A stretch of 64,000 nt of DNA from Hydrogenophaga sp. NFH-34. GTDB lineage: Bacteria > Pseudomonadota > Gammaproteobacteria > Burkholderiales > Burkholderiaceae_C. Position numbers and translations under genes: made by a program. Below, in pieces: positions 37,349 to 45,153 of this stretch. Position 1 is the first letter of the stretch; each line of letters starts with the position of its first letter. Under the pieces are notes generated by a model. It saw nothing but the letters and a program-made list of their open reading frames with translations. It ran no database searches and was not told the origin of the DNA. The stretch is taken from NCBI RefSeq assembly GCF_021401345.1, contig NZ_JACBGE010000007.1:150683-214682 (forward strand), given 5' to 3'.

Positions 37349-38352
37349 CGGGCGCCGGCTCCCAGCGACGCCACCAGCTCCTGGGTGTCTTTCAGTTCGC
37401 TCTGCAGGTAGCGGTGCGAATCGACATAGCCCTTGAAGATGGGTTTGTTGCCCGACTTCTCGACCAGTTGCCGCCAGTCGGCGGACTGCGCGACCTGGCG
37501 CAGCGCGTTCTCCCAGAAGCGGATCTGCTCGGCGTCGACACCCGGGGGCAGCAGCACGCCGTTGTAGCTCACGTAGTCGGCGGCGATGCCGAGTTCGCGC
37601 CAGGTCGGCACCTCGGCCAGCGGGCCCTTGCCGCGCACCGGGTCGCAACTGGCCAGCATGCGCAGCTTGCCGCTTTGCGCCAGCGGGGTCACGGTCGGGC
37701 CGGTGGCGATCACCACGTCGACGTGGCCGCCCATCACCGCGGTGACCGACTCGCCCGAGGAGCGGAACGGCACCACCGTCAGCCGCGACACGTCCACGCC
37801 GGCCAGCTTGAGCGGCTTGGCGATGGCCAGGTGCAGGTTCAGGCCGCGCAGCGGGGCGACGGCGATCTTCAGCGACTCGGGCGACTGGCGCAGTTTGTCC
37901 ACGATCTCGGTGGCGCTGCGCAGCGGCGAGTCGGCCGCGACGGCGACCAGCGTGGTTTCTTCCACCATCATGGCCACGGGCACGAATTCGCGCAGATCGG
38001 CCTTGAGCACACCCGTCACCTGGCCGGCGATGCTGCCGGTGTGGAAGGTGGAGAGGTTGTGCGCGTCGCCGCGCGCCTTCTGCATCGCCTGCAGCACCAG
38101 CAGGCCGGCGGCGCCGGGCTTGTTCAGCGGCAGCACGGTGTGGCCGCCCACGAGCTTGAGCGTTTCCAGCGCGTTCTTGATGCCCCGGGCGTACAGATCG
38201 ACCGAGCCGCCGGGGGCCACGCCGATGTTGTAGGTGATGTTGCCGGTGGGGGCCCAGGGGGCGGCGTGGGCCAGTTGCGGGCGGCCGAGAAAGGCGGCGC
38301 CGGCAGCCAGCCAGCCCAGCGCCTGGCGGCGGTTGGAGAGTTGCGGATTCAT
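37345..38352 (-). CDS. Bug-type (TctC-like) solute-binding protein
   Basis: A 335-aa periplasmic receptor of the tripartite tricarboxylate family. The N-terminus MNPQLSNRRQALGWLAAGAAFLG has a twin arginine and hydrophobic stretch and ends AHAA, so export may be by Tat. Core: IGVAPGGSVDLYARGI, NKPGAAGLLVLQAM, GGHVDVVIATGPTVTPLAQSGKLRMLA. No TctA/TctB genes are near, as is common for Bug proteins in Burkholderiales. It lies between the CoA-transferase and carboxyltransferase genes and likely binds the acid processed by this operon. Confidence 0.88.
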   Translation of the reverse strand: MNPQLSNRRQALGWLAAGAAFLGRPQLAHAAPWAPTGNITYNIGVAPGGSVDLYARGIKNALETLKLVGGHTVLPLNKPGAAGLLVLQAMQKARGDAHNLSTFHTGSIAGQVTGVLKADLREFVPVAMMVEETTLVAVAADSPLRSATEIVDKLRQSPESLKIAVAPLRGLNLHLAIAKPLKLAGVDVSRLTVVPFRSSGESVTAVMGGHVDVVIATGPTVTPLAQSGKLRMLASCDPVRGKGPLAEVPTWRELGIAADYVSYNGVLLPPGVDAEQIRFWENALRQVAQSADWRQLVEKSGNKPIFKGYVDSHRYLQSELKDTQELVASLGAGAR

Positions 38353-38387
38353 GAGAGCTCCTTGGGGGAGCGCCGTGGGGGCGGCGC

Positions 38388-39626
38388 TCAGTGGGATGGT
38401 GTGCGCAGGGCTTGCGCAGCGATCAGGGCTTCGATGGCCTCTGTTTCTAGGGCGAGGGATTCTTTGAGCACGGCCACGCCGTCGGCGCCGAGGTCGGGGC
38501 CGGTGTGGCGGATGCCGCCGGGCGTCGCCGACAGCCGCGGCACCACCCCCATCTGGGTGGTGTGGCCGAGCGTGGGGTGCGGCACGGCCTGCAGCATCTG
38601 GCGCGCCGCGAAATGCGGGTCGGCGTAGATGTCGGCGATGGTGTAGACGCGGGAGGTGGGCACCTCGGCGTCGCGCAGCATCTGTTCGAGCACGCCGCCG
38701 TCGAGCGTGCGCGACCACGCGCCGATGATCGCGTCGATGGCCTTCATGTTCTCGGGCCGGCCGCGCGCCTGGATGGTCTCGAAGCGCGGGTCGGTCAGCA
38801 GCTCGGGCTGCTGCATCAGGCCCACCAGCCGGCGCCAGGTGGGCTGGCTGTTGGCCGCGATCAGTACCCAGCCGCCATCGGCCGTGGGGTAGGAGCTGTT
38901 GGGCGCCATCGACGGCAGGTTCGAGCCTTCGCGCATCGGCACCACGCCCAGCTTGTCGTGCGCGGGCACGATCGGCTCCATCTGCGAGAACGCCGCTTCG
39001 TAGAGCGCCACATCCACCACCTGGCCGCGGCCGGTGATCGCGCGGGCGCGGATGGCGGCCATCGCGCCGAACGCGGCGTACACCGACGACAGGTAGTCGG
39101 TGGTGGCCAGCGCCACGCGGGCCGGCGGCCGGTCGGGGTCGCCCGTCATGTGGCGCACGCCGCCCACGGCCTCACAGATGGCGCCGTAGCCCGGGCGTTC
39201 GCTGTAGGGGCCGTCCTGGCCGTAGCCGCTGATGCGCACCATCACCAGGCCGGGGTTGCGCTCGCTCAGCGCGTCGTAGCCCAGGCCCAGGCGCTCCATC
39301 ACGCCGGGGCGGTTGTTTTCGACCAGGATGTCGGCGCGTGCGATGAGTTCGGCCGCCACGGCGCGGCCCTGCGGGGTCTTGAGGTCCAGCGCCACCGAGC
39401 GCTTGTTGCGCAGGATCGAGGCCGCGTAGAGCGACACGTTGTCCACGTGCTGGCCCATCTGGCGCACGGGGTCGCCTTCGGGCGGCTCGATCTTGATGAC
39501 TTCGGCGCCGAAGTCGCCCAGCAGGCGGGCGCAGGCCGGGCCCGCGATGGTGGAGCAGATTTCCACCACCTTCAGCCCGCTCAGGGGGCCGTGGGGCAGT
39601 TCGGGGTGCGGGGTGGGGCGGGTCAT
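38388..39626 (-). CDS. CaiB/BaiF (family III) CoA-transferase
   Basis: A 412-aa family III CoA-transferase: LSGLKVVEICSTIAGPACARLLGDFGAEVIKIEPPEGD at the start, NKRSVALDLKTPQGR, and GYGQDGPYSERPGYGAICEAVGGVRHMTGDPDRPP. It moves CoA from a donor thioester to a carboxylic acid without ATP. The start overlaps the GntR stop by ATGA. It supplies the CoA ester probably used by the carboxyltransferase at 35786-37348. Confidence 0.93.
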   Translation of the reverse strand: MTRPTPHPELPHGPLSGLKVVEICSTIAGPACARLLGDFGAEVIKIEPPEGDPVRQMGQHVDNVSLYAASILRNKRSVALDLKTPQGRAVAAELIARADILVENNRPGVMERLGLGYDALSERNPGLVMVRISGYGQDGPYSERPGYGAICEAVGGVRHMTGDPDRPPARVALATTDYLSSVYAAFGAMAAIRARAITGRGQVVDVALYEAAFSQMEPIVPAHDKLGVVPMREGSNLPSMAPNSSYPTADGGWVLIAANSQPTWRRLVGLMQQPELLTDPRFETIQARGRPENMKAIDAIIGAWSRTLDGGVLEQMLRDAEVPTSRVYTIADIYADPHFAARQMLQAVPHPTLGHTTQMGVVPRLSATPGGIRHTGPDLGADGVAVLKESLALETEAIEALIAAQALRTPSH

Positions 39627-40372
39627 GCCCGGTCTCCTGGGTTTGGGGTGTTCGCGAGCTGGCGCACGGCTTCTTCGGCCGACTCTTCGATGCGCTGGCG
39701 GGCCAGGAGCACCATGCGTTCGGTGTCGCCCTGTTCCAGCGCGTCGGTGGCTTCCTGCCACAGGCGCGCCGAGCGCAGACGGCGTTCGGGCGTGCGCAGG
39801 CCCAGCTTGCTGTAGCGCAGGGTCTGCAGCGACAGGCCGGTCAGCATGCGTTGCAGGCGCTGGTTGCCGCTCAGGCGCGCGCACAGGATGAGCAGGCGGT
39901 AGGTGGTTTCGGCGTAGGCGTCGCCCATCTCCGGGATCGGTGCCAGCGCCTGCAGGCGCTGGTTGCCGGCGCGCAGCATGGGCAGCAGTTCGGGGTGCCG
40001 GTTCTGGGTGAGCTTGCGCACCACCAGTTCGAACAGCCCGGCGCGGATTTCCATCAGCTCGGTCAGTTCGGCGGCGCTCAGCTCGGTGACGATGGCGCCG
40101 CGGCGCGGCAGGATGGTGACCAGGCCTTCGCGCTCCAGGATGCGCAGCGCCTCGCGGATCGGGCCCCGGCTGACGCTGAATTCGTCGGCCAGTTCCTGCT
40201 CGCCGATGCGCGCACCGGGGGCCATCTCGCTGTCGAGGATGCGGTCGCCGATGCGGCCCGCGATCTGCTCGGGCACGCTGAGCGTGGGGTCCTTCTGGTC
40301 GGCAAACAGCCGGAAGGCGACCGCGCCTTCCAGCGAAGCAAACACGTCGGCGGGCATGTCGGCCGGGTGCAT
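39623..40372 (-). CDS. GntR-family regulator, FCD type
   Basis: A 249-aa regulator. A winged HTH is at about 35-100 (IAGRIGDRILDSEMAPGARIGEQELADEFSVSRGPIREALRILEREGLVTILPRRGAIV), and an all-helical FCD ligand domain follows (LTELMEIRAGLFELVVRKL). It is encoded second in its own operon, three bases after the biotinyl-protein gene. The perfect palindrome at 40605-40626, immediately upstream of the operon, is its likely operator, and repression relieved by the substrate acid is expected. Confidence 0.92.
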   Translation of the reverse strand: MHPADMPADVFASLEGAVAFRLFADQKDPTLSVPEQIAGRIGDRILDSEMAPGARIGEQELADEFSVSRGPIREALRILEREGLVTILPRRGAIVTELSAAELTELMEIRAGLFELVVRKLTQNRHPELLPMLRAGNQRLQALAPIPEMGDAYAETTYRLLILCARLSGNQRLQRMLTGLSLQTLRYSKLGLRTPERRLRSARLWQEATDALEQGDTERMVLLARQRIEESAEEAVRQLANTPNPGDRA

Positions 40373-40375
40373 GGC

Positions 40376-40585
40376 TCAGCCCAGCTCGACCAGGGGCTGG
40401 CCGTCTTCGACCGTGTCGTCCTTGGCGACGAGCACGGCCTTGACCGTGCCGGCGGCCGGTGCCGAGACGGGGATTTCCATCTTCATCGACTCGACCACGA
40501 GCAGCGTGTCGCCTTCCTGGACGCTCTGGCCCGGCTGCACTTCGATGGCCCAGACGGTGCCGGTGACTTCGGAAAACACTTGCAT
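40376..40585 (-). CDS. Small biotin carboxyl carrier protein
   Basis: A 69-aa stand-alone biotinyl domain: two half-repeats of the hammerhead fold around VESMKMEIP, with Lys35 as the biotin acceptor. The start MQVFSEVTG follows AAGGAGTCTTC (minus strand). It is the first gene of the operon with GntR, CoA-transferase, receptor and carboxyltransferase. It carries CO2 between active sites, here presumably for the carboxyltransferase at 35786-37348. The lack of a fused or adjacent biotin carboxylase is notable. Confidence 0.93.
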   Translation of the reverse strand: MQVFSEVTGTVWAIEVQPGQSVQEGDTLLVVESMKMEIPVSAPAAGTVKAVLVAKDDTVEDGQPLVELG

Positions 40586-40604
40586 GAAGACTCCTTGGTT
40601 GATA

Positions 40605-40626
40605 TTCAGATTGTTAACAATCTGAA
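40605..40626. promoter_or_regulatory. Perfect 22-bp palindrome, probable GntR operator
   Basis: Half-site TTCAGATTGTT followed by its exact reverse complement AACAATCTGAA, ending 20 bp upstream of the biotinyl-protein ATG (minus strand). Its position and symmetry fit a dimeric GntR repressor site; the gene at 39623-40372 is the likely binder. Confidence 0.75.
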
Positions 40627-40722
40627 CTGGAGAGGCTATCAGGGTTTGCCCGGGTCGGGGACGGGCGGGGTGTTGCGCGCCGGATCGAGCCGGGTAAACC
40701 CGGATGGGAGCTGCGCCTTCAA

Positions 40723-40740
40723 TTTGTATGATGACCAGAC
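40723..40740 (+). promoter_or_regulatory. GntR-type operator TTTGTATGATGACCAGAC
   Basis: This 18-mer matches 42777-42794 at 16 of 18 positions. It contains TTGT...ACCA, the outline of FadR/FCD-type sites. It lies upstream of the Bug receptor gene at 40862, and the regulator encoded at 41946 is the probable binder. Confidence 0.6.
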
Positions 40741-40861
40741 TAATAATCGGATGCCTGCCTTGGCGCATCCGGCAACCGTTCCGCCGCGGCGGCGGTCCGG
40801 CACGTTCCGTGCCGACAGGGACCGGCCGACCGGCTTTCACCACCACCTCAGGAGACTTTTT

Positions 40862-41842
40862 GTGACCCCGTTGTTGACCAAACGCCCGCTGCTGCGCGCT
40901 GCCGCCTGTGTCCTGCTGGCCCTGGCGGCGCCCTTGTCCCAGGCGCAGACGTGGCCGAACCGGCCGATCCGGCTCGTGGTGCCGTTCCCGCCGGGCGGCC
41001 TGATCGACAACATGGGCCGGCTGGTGGCCGCCCGCCTGGCCCAGGAACTGGGGCAGCCCGTGGTGGTCGACAACAAGCCCGGGGTCGGTGGCAACCTGGG
41101 CGCGGCCGATGTGGCGCGGGCACCAGCCGACGGTTACACGCTGCTGATGGCCTCGCCCGCGCTGACCATCAGCCCGGCGGTCTACAAGAAGCTGCCTTAC
41201 GCGTCGGCGCAGCTCGCGCCGGTGGCGCTGCTGGGGCGTGTGCCCAATGTGCTGCTGGTCAACCCGAACTCGGGCATGACCTCGGTGCAGGACGTGGTGG
41301 CGCGGGCCAAGGCGGCGCCGGGCAAGATGAACTACGCGTCCAACGGCAACGGCACCTCGCTGCACCTGAGCGCGGAACTGTTCAAGCGCCAGACCGGCGC
41401 CTTCATCACGCACGTGCCGTACCGCGGCTCGGCAGCCGCCATCACGGCGGTGCTGTCGGGCGAGGTGGATGTGATGTTCGACAACCTGCCTTCGGCCATC
41501 GGGCAGATCCGGGCCGGCCGCCTGCGGGCGCTGGCGGTGACGACGCCGCAGCGCAGCGTGGCCCTGCCGGACGTGCCGACCCTGGCCGAAGCCGGTCTGG
41601 CCGGCTTCAATGTCAGCGCCTGGTTCGGCGTGGCCGCGTCGGCGGGCCTGCCGCCCGAGGTGCTGGCGCGCCTGGCGCCGGCCCTGGAACGCGTGGCCAA
41701 GCAGCCTGAAGTGGTCGCCGGTATGGAGCGCCAGGGCGCCGAGCCGATGTACCTGGACGCGACGGCTGCGGCCGCAGCGATGGCCAGCGACGCCGCCCAG
41801 TGGAAACAGGTGGCGGCGTTCGCCAAGATCCAGCTCGACTGA
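40862..41842 (+). CDS. Bug-type (TctC-like) solute-binding protein
   Basis: A 326-aa periplasmic receptor. Signal peptide LLRAAACVLLALAAPLSQAQT, cleaved near residue 29. Core: WPNRPIRLVVPFPPGGLIDNMGRLVAARLAQELGQPVVVDNKPGVGGNLGAADVARAPADGYTLLM, FITHVPYRGSAAAITAVLSGEVDVMFDNLPSAIGQIRAGRLRALAVTTPQRS, the family fingerprint. It starts with GTG at 40862 after AGGAGACTTTTT. No membrane partners are near. It shares an operator with the GntP/tetronate operon, so it probably binds threonate, erythronate or a related sugar acid. Confidence 0.92.
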   Translation: MTPLLTKRPLLRAAACVLLALAAPLSQAQTWPNRPIRLVVPFPPGGLIDNMGRLVAARLAQELGQPVVVDNKPGVGGNLGAADVARAPADGYTLLMASPALTISPAVYKKLPYASAQLAPVALLGRVPNVLLVNPNSGMTSVQDVVARAKAAPGKMNYASNGNGTSLHLSAELFKRQTGAFITHVPYRGSAAAITAVLSGEVDVMFDNLPSAIGQIRAGRLRALAVTTPQRSVALPDVPTLAEAGLAGFNVSAWFGVAASAGLPPEVLARLAPALERVAKQPEVVAGMERQGAEPMYLDATAAAAAMASDAAQWKQVAAFAKIQLD

Positions 41843-41945
41843 AGCGGGCCCCGGCGCAGGCGGGCGCGGGCGGCGGAGGCTTCAGGTACATTCATCCGGC
41901 GGTCCGCGCCGCGGCCGCCGAACTGCTTTCTCTCGTCCCACGCCC

Positions 41946-42725
41946 ATGTCGTCTTCTTTTTCCGCCGTCAAACCCGGCCTCAAACTCGCCGACCAGGTGG
42001 CCAGCGCGCTGGAGGCGGAGATCCGCGGCGGGCGCCTTCAGGTGGCGGACAAGCTGCCCACGGAGACGGCGCTGGCCCAGCAGTTCCAGGTCAGCCGGAC
42101 GGTGGTCCGCGAGGCGCTTTCGCGCCTGAAGTCGCGCGGGCTGGTCGATTCGCGCCAGGGCAGCGGGGTCTATGTGCAGGCGCCGGGCATCGAGCCGCTG
42201 CAGTTCGACCTGCCGCACGCCGCGTCGCGCGAAGCGGTCATGCAGATCGTGGAGGTGCGCCGGGCGCTGGAGGCGGAGGTGGCGGAAATGGCGGCCCTGC
42301 GCCGCAGCGAAGCCGATCTGCTGGCCATCCGCCAGGCCATGGCGGCGATCCAGGCGGCGGTGCAGGCCGGCCGCGACGGGGTCGAGGAAGACGTGCAGTT
42401 TCACCGCGCCATCGCGCGCGCGGCGGGCAATCCGTTCATGATCAACACGCTCGATTACCTGGCGCAGTTCCTCAAGGGGGCGACGCGGGTCACACGGGCG
42501 AACGAGGCCCGGCGCAGCGACTTTTCGCGCGCGGTCACGCAGGAGCACGAGTGCATCGTGCTGGCGATCGAAGCCGGTGACGCGGTGGCCGCGCGCAGTG
42601 CGGCGGCCGAGCACATGCGCAACGCGCTGGCGCGCATCGCGCAAGCGGACCCCGGGTTCTGGACCCAGGACGGGGCCCGCCTTGCCGAGCCCTTGCTGGC
42701 GGCGACCCCCGCAACGCCGCGGTAG
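41946..42725 (+). CDS. GntR-family regulator, FCD type
   Basis: A 259-aa regulator with a wHTH (LADQVASALEAEIRGGRLQVADKLPTETALAQQFQVSRTVVREALSRLKSRGLVDSRQGSGVYV) and an FCD domain (IVEVRRALEAEVAEMAALRR, DVQFHRAIARAAGNPFM). The ATG at 41946 was chosen at the conserved domain start. It lies between the receptor gene and the GntP-type permease gene, both of which carry the same 18-mer. It is thus the likely repressor of the tetronate locus, responding to a sugar acid or its phosphate. Confidence 0.92.
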   Translation: MSSSFSAVKPGLKLADQVASALEAEIRGGRLQVADKLPTETALAQQFQVSRTVVREALSRLKSRGLVDSRQGSGVYVQAPGIEPLQFDLPHAASREAVMQIVEVRRALEAEVAEMAALRRSEADLLAIRQAMAAIQAAVQAGRDGVEEDVQFHRAIARAAGNPFMINTLDYLAQFLKGATRVTRANEARRSDFSRAVTQEHECIVLAIEAGDAVAARSAAAEHMRNALARIAQADPGFWTQDGARLAEPLLAATPATPR

Positions 42726-42776
42726 TCACAGACCGCTGGGGTTTAGGGTTAACCCTTGGCGATCAGGGTGGCTAAA

Positions 42777-42805
42777 TTTGTATGATAACCAGTCTAGCGT
42801 ACAAA
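42777..42805 (+). promoter_or_regulatory. GntR-type operator upstream of tetronate operon
   Basis: TTTGTATGATAACCAGTC (42777-42794) is nearly the same as 40723-40740. TTTGTA also pairs with TACAAA at 42800-42805. It lies 47 bp upstream of the permease ATG. Confidence 0.62.
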
Positions 42806-42851
42806 TAAGACCGCTTTCCCGATCGCGGCCAATCCATCGGAAACCTCTCGC

Positions 42852-44219
42852 ATGTCCACCCTCGCGCTTCTCGGTATTGGTGCCGGCAGCATTGCCCTGC
42901 TGCTTCTGCTCATTGTTCGCTGGAAGGTCCACGCCTTCGTCGCCATGATGCTGGTGAGCCTTCTGGTGGCGCTGGCCACCGGCATGCCCACGGGCGACAT
43001 CATCGGCACGCTGGTGGCCGGCATGGGCGGCACGCTGGGGTCGGTGGCGATTCTGGTGGCGCTGGGCGCCATGCTTGGCCGCATGATCGAAGTCTCGGGC
43101 GGTGCCGCCAGCCTGGCCAACCGCTTCACGCAACTGCTGGGGCCGACGCGCGTGCCCATGGCGCTCACGGCGTCGGCGCTGGTGCTGGCGATTCCGGTGT
43201 TTTTCGACGTCGGCTTCATCATCCTGGTGCCCATCGTCTACGGCTTCTGCAAGGCGGCGGGCGTCAACCCGGTGAAGTTCGGGCTGCCGGTGGCGGGCAT
43301 CATGCTGGCCACGCACGTCGTGGTGCCGCCGCACCCGGGCATCGTGGGCGGTGCGGCCATCGTGCAGGGCGACATCGGCTGGATCACGCTGATCGGCCTG
43401 GGCATCTGCATCCCGCTGGCGGTGCTGGCCCAGTATGTGTCGGGCTGGCTCAACCGCAAGGGTTACGCCATGCTGCCGGCGACGGCGGAGCAGTTCGCTG
43501 CCTTTGGCAGCAGCGAAGAAAGCGCCGCCTCGGCGAAGCGCCAGACGCCCGGCGTGGGCACCGTGCTGGCGCTGATCCTCATCCCGCTGCTGCTGATCAT
43601 GGGAGGCACCACCGGCGCCACCGTGCTGCCCAAGGGTGACGCGCTGCGCAATCTGCTCGGCTTCATCGGCTCGCCCATCTTCGCGCTGATGGTCGCCGTG
43701 GGCCTGGCCATGTTCCTGCTCGGGCGCCAGCAAGGCTGGAGCCGGGACCGCACCAACGCCGTCATGGAGTCCGCGCTGCCGCCGGCGGCGACCGTGATCC
43801 TGGTGACCGGTGCCGGCGGGGTGTTCGCCAAGGTGCTCACCGCCAGCGGCATCGGCGTGGCGCTGTCGCAGAGCCTCGCGGCGACGCAACTGCCGCTCAT
43901 CCTGCTGGCCTTCTGCATGGCGCTGGCCCTGCGCGCCGCGCAAGGGTCGGCGACCGTGGCCATCATCACCACCTGCGGCCTGCTCAGTGACGCGATCACC
44001 GGCGGTGGCTATTCGCCCGTGCAGGTGGCGCTGCTCACGGTGGCCACCGGCTTTGGGGCCCTGGGCCTGTCGCACGTCAACGATTCGGGCTTCTGGATCG
44101 TGACGCGCTACCTCGGTCTGAGCGTGGGCGATGGCCTGCGCAGCTGGACCGTGCTGACCACGGTGCTCGGCCTGGCAGGCTTTGCCTTCACGGCCCTGCT
44201 CTGGGTGGCCGTCGCCTGA
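42852..44219 (+). CDS. GntP-family gluconate/sugar-acid permease
   Basis: A 455-aa inner-membrane transporter with about 12-14 hydrophobic segments. Family features: RWKVHAFVAMMLVSLLVALATGMP, GMGGTLGSVAILVALGAMLGRMIEVSGGA, PVFFDVGFIILVPIVYG, HPGIVGGAAIVQGDIG, and RAAQGSATVAIITTCGLLSD. These match gluconate:H+ symporters. In this operon with ltnD, otnK, otnC and otnI, the cargo is most likely L-threonate or D-erythronate. It is the first gene of the operon, downstream of the GntR operator. Confidence 0.92.
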   Translation: MSTLALLGIGAGSIALLLLLIVRWKVHAFVAMMLVSLLVALATGMPTGDIIGTLVAGMGGTLGSVAILVALGAMLGRMIEVSGGAASLANRFTQLLGPTRVPMALTASALVLAIPVFFDVGFIILVPIVYGFCKAAGVNPVKFGLPVAGIMLATHVVVPPHPGIVGGAAIVQGDIGWITLIGLGICIPLAVLAQYVSGWLNRKGYAMLPATAEQFAAFGSSEESAASAKRQTPGVGTVLALILIPLLLIMGGTTGATVLPKGDALRNLLGFIGSPIFALMVAVGLAMFLLGRQQGWSRDRTNAVMESALPPAATVILVTGAGGVFAKVLTASGIGVALSQSLAATQLPLILLAFCMALALRAAQGSATVAIITTCGLLSDAITGGGYSPVQVALLTVATGFGALGLSHVNDSGFWIVTRYLGLSVGDGLRSWTVLTTVLGLAGFAFTALLWVAVA

Positions 44220-44250
44220 CCTGTTTTCCCTGCGTACGAAAGACCTTGTC

Positions 44251-45153
44251 ATGACCCAACCTTCCGTCGGCATCATCGGCCTGGGCGCCATGGGCGCCGG
44301 TATTGCCAAGACCCTGCGCCAGAACGGCTTCCCTCTCCATGTGTGCGACGTGCGACCCGGTGTCGCCGAGGCCTTCGCGGCCGGGGGCGGCACCGCCCAC
44401 GCCACCCCGGCCGCGCTGGCGGCGGTGAGCGATGTGGTGGTGTCGGTGGTGGTGAACGCCGCGCAGACCGAAAGCGTGCTGTTCGGCGAGCACGGCGCTG
44501 CGGCCGCCATGCGCCCAGGCAGCACCTTCGTGATGTGTTCCACCGTGGACCCGAACTGGTCCGTGGCGCTCGAAGCGCGGTTGAACGCGCTGGGCCTGCA
44601 TTACGTGGACGCGCCCATTTCGGGCGGCGCGGCCAAGGCCGCCTCGGGCCAGATGACGATGATGACCTCGGCCAAACCCGAGGCCTATGCCGCTGCCAAC
44701 GCCGTGCTCGACGGCATGGCCGGCAAGGTGTACCGCCTGGGTGATGGCGCGGGCGCGGGCAGCAAGGTCAAGATCATCAACCAACTGCTGGCCGGTGTGC
44801 ACATCGCCGTGGCCGCCGAAGCCATGGCCCTGGGCCTGCGCGAAGGCGTGGACGCGGCGGCGCTGTACGAGGTCATCACCCACAGCGCCGGCAACAGCTG
44901 GATGTTCGAGAACCGCATGGCCCACGTGCTGGCGGGCGACTACACGCCGCTGTCGGCGGTGGACATCTTCGTCAAGGACCTGGGCCTGGTGCTGGACACC
45001 GCGCGCGCCAGCAAATTCCCGCTGCCACTGGCGGCCACGGCGCACCAGATGTTCATGCAGGCCTCGACCGCCGGCTTCGCCAAGGAAGACGACAGCGCGG
45101 TGATCAAGATCTTCCCCGGCATCACGCTGCCCGAAGGAAAGGACAAGGCATGA
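44251..45153 (+). CDS. ltnD: L-threonate dehydrogenase (3-hydroxyisobutyrate dehydrogenase family)
   Basis: A 300-aa NAD-dependent beta-hydroxyacid dehydrogenase. VGIIGLGAMGAGIAKTLRQNGF is the Rossmann motif, DAPISGGAAKAASGQM the substrate loop, and GAGSKVKIINQLL holds the catalytic lysine. LtnD oxidises L-threonate to 2-oxo-tetronate. The neighbours otnK, otnC and otnI make that assignment much stronger than the generic 3-hydroxyisobutyrate reading. The ATG at 44251 was chosen over in-frame upstream codons that overlap the permease. It overlaps otnK by ATGA. Confidence 0.92.
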   Translation: MTQPSVGIIGLGAMGAGIAKTLRQNGFPLHVCDVRPGVAEAFAAGGGTAHATPAALAAVSDVVVSVVVNAAQTESVLFGEHGAAAAMRPGSTFVMCSTVDPNWSVALEARLNALGLHYVDAPISGGAAKAASGQMTMMTSAKPEAYAAANAVLDGMAGKVYRLGDGAGAGSKVKIINQLLAGVHIAVAAEAMALGLREGVDAAALYEVITHSAGNSWMFENRMAHVLAGDYTPLSAVDIFVKDLGLVLDTARASKFPLPLAATAHQMFMQASTAGFAKEDDSAVIKIFPGITLPEGKDKA

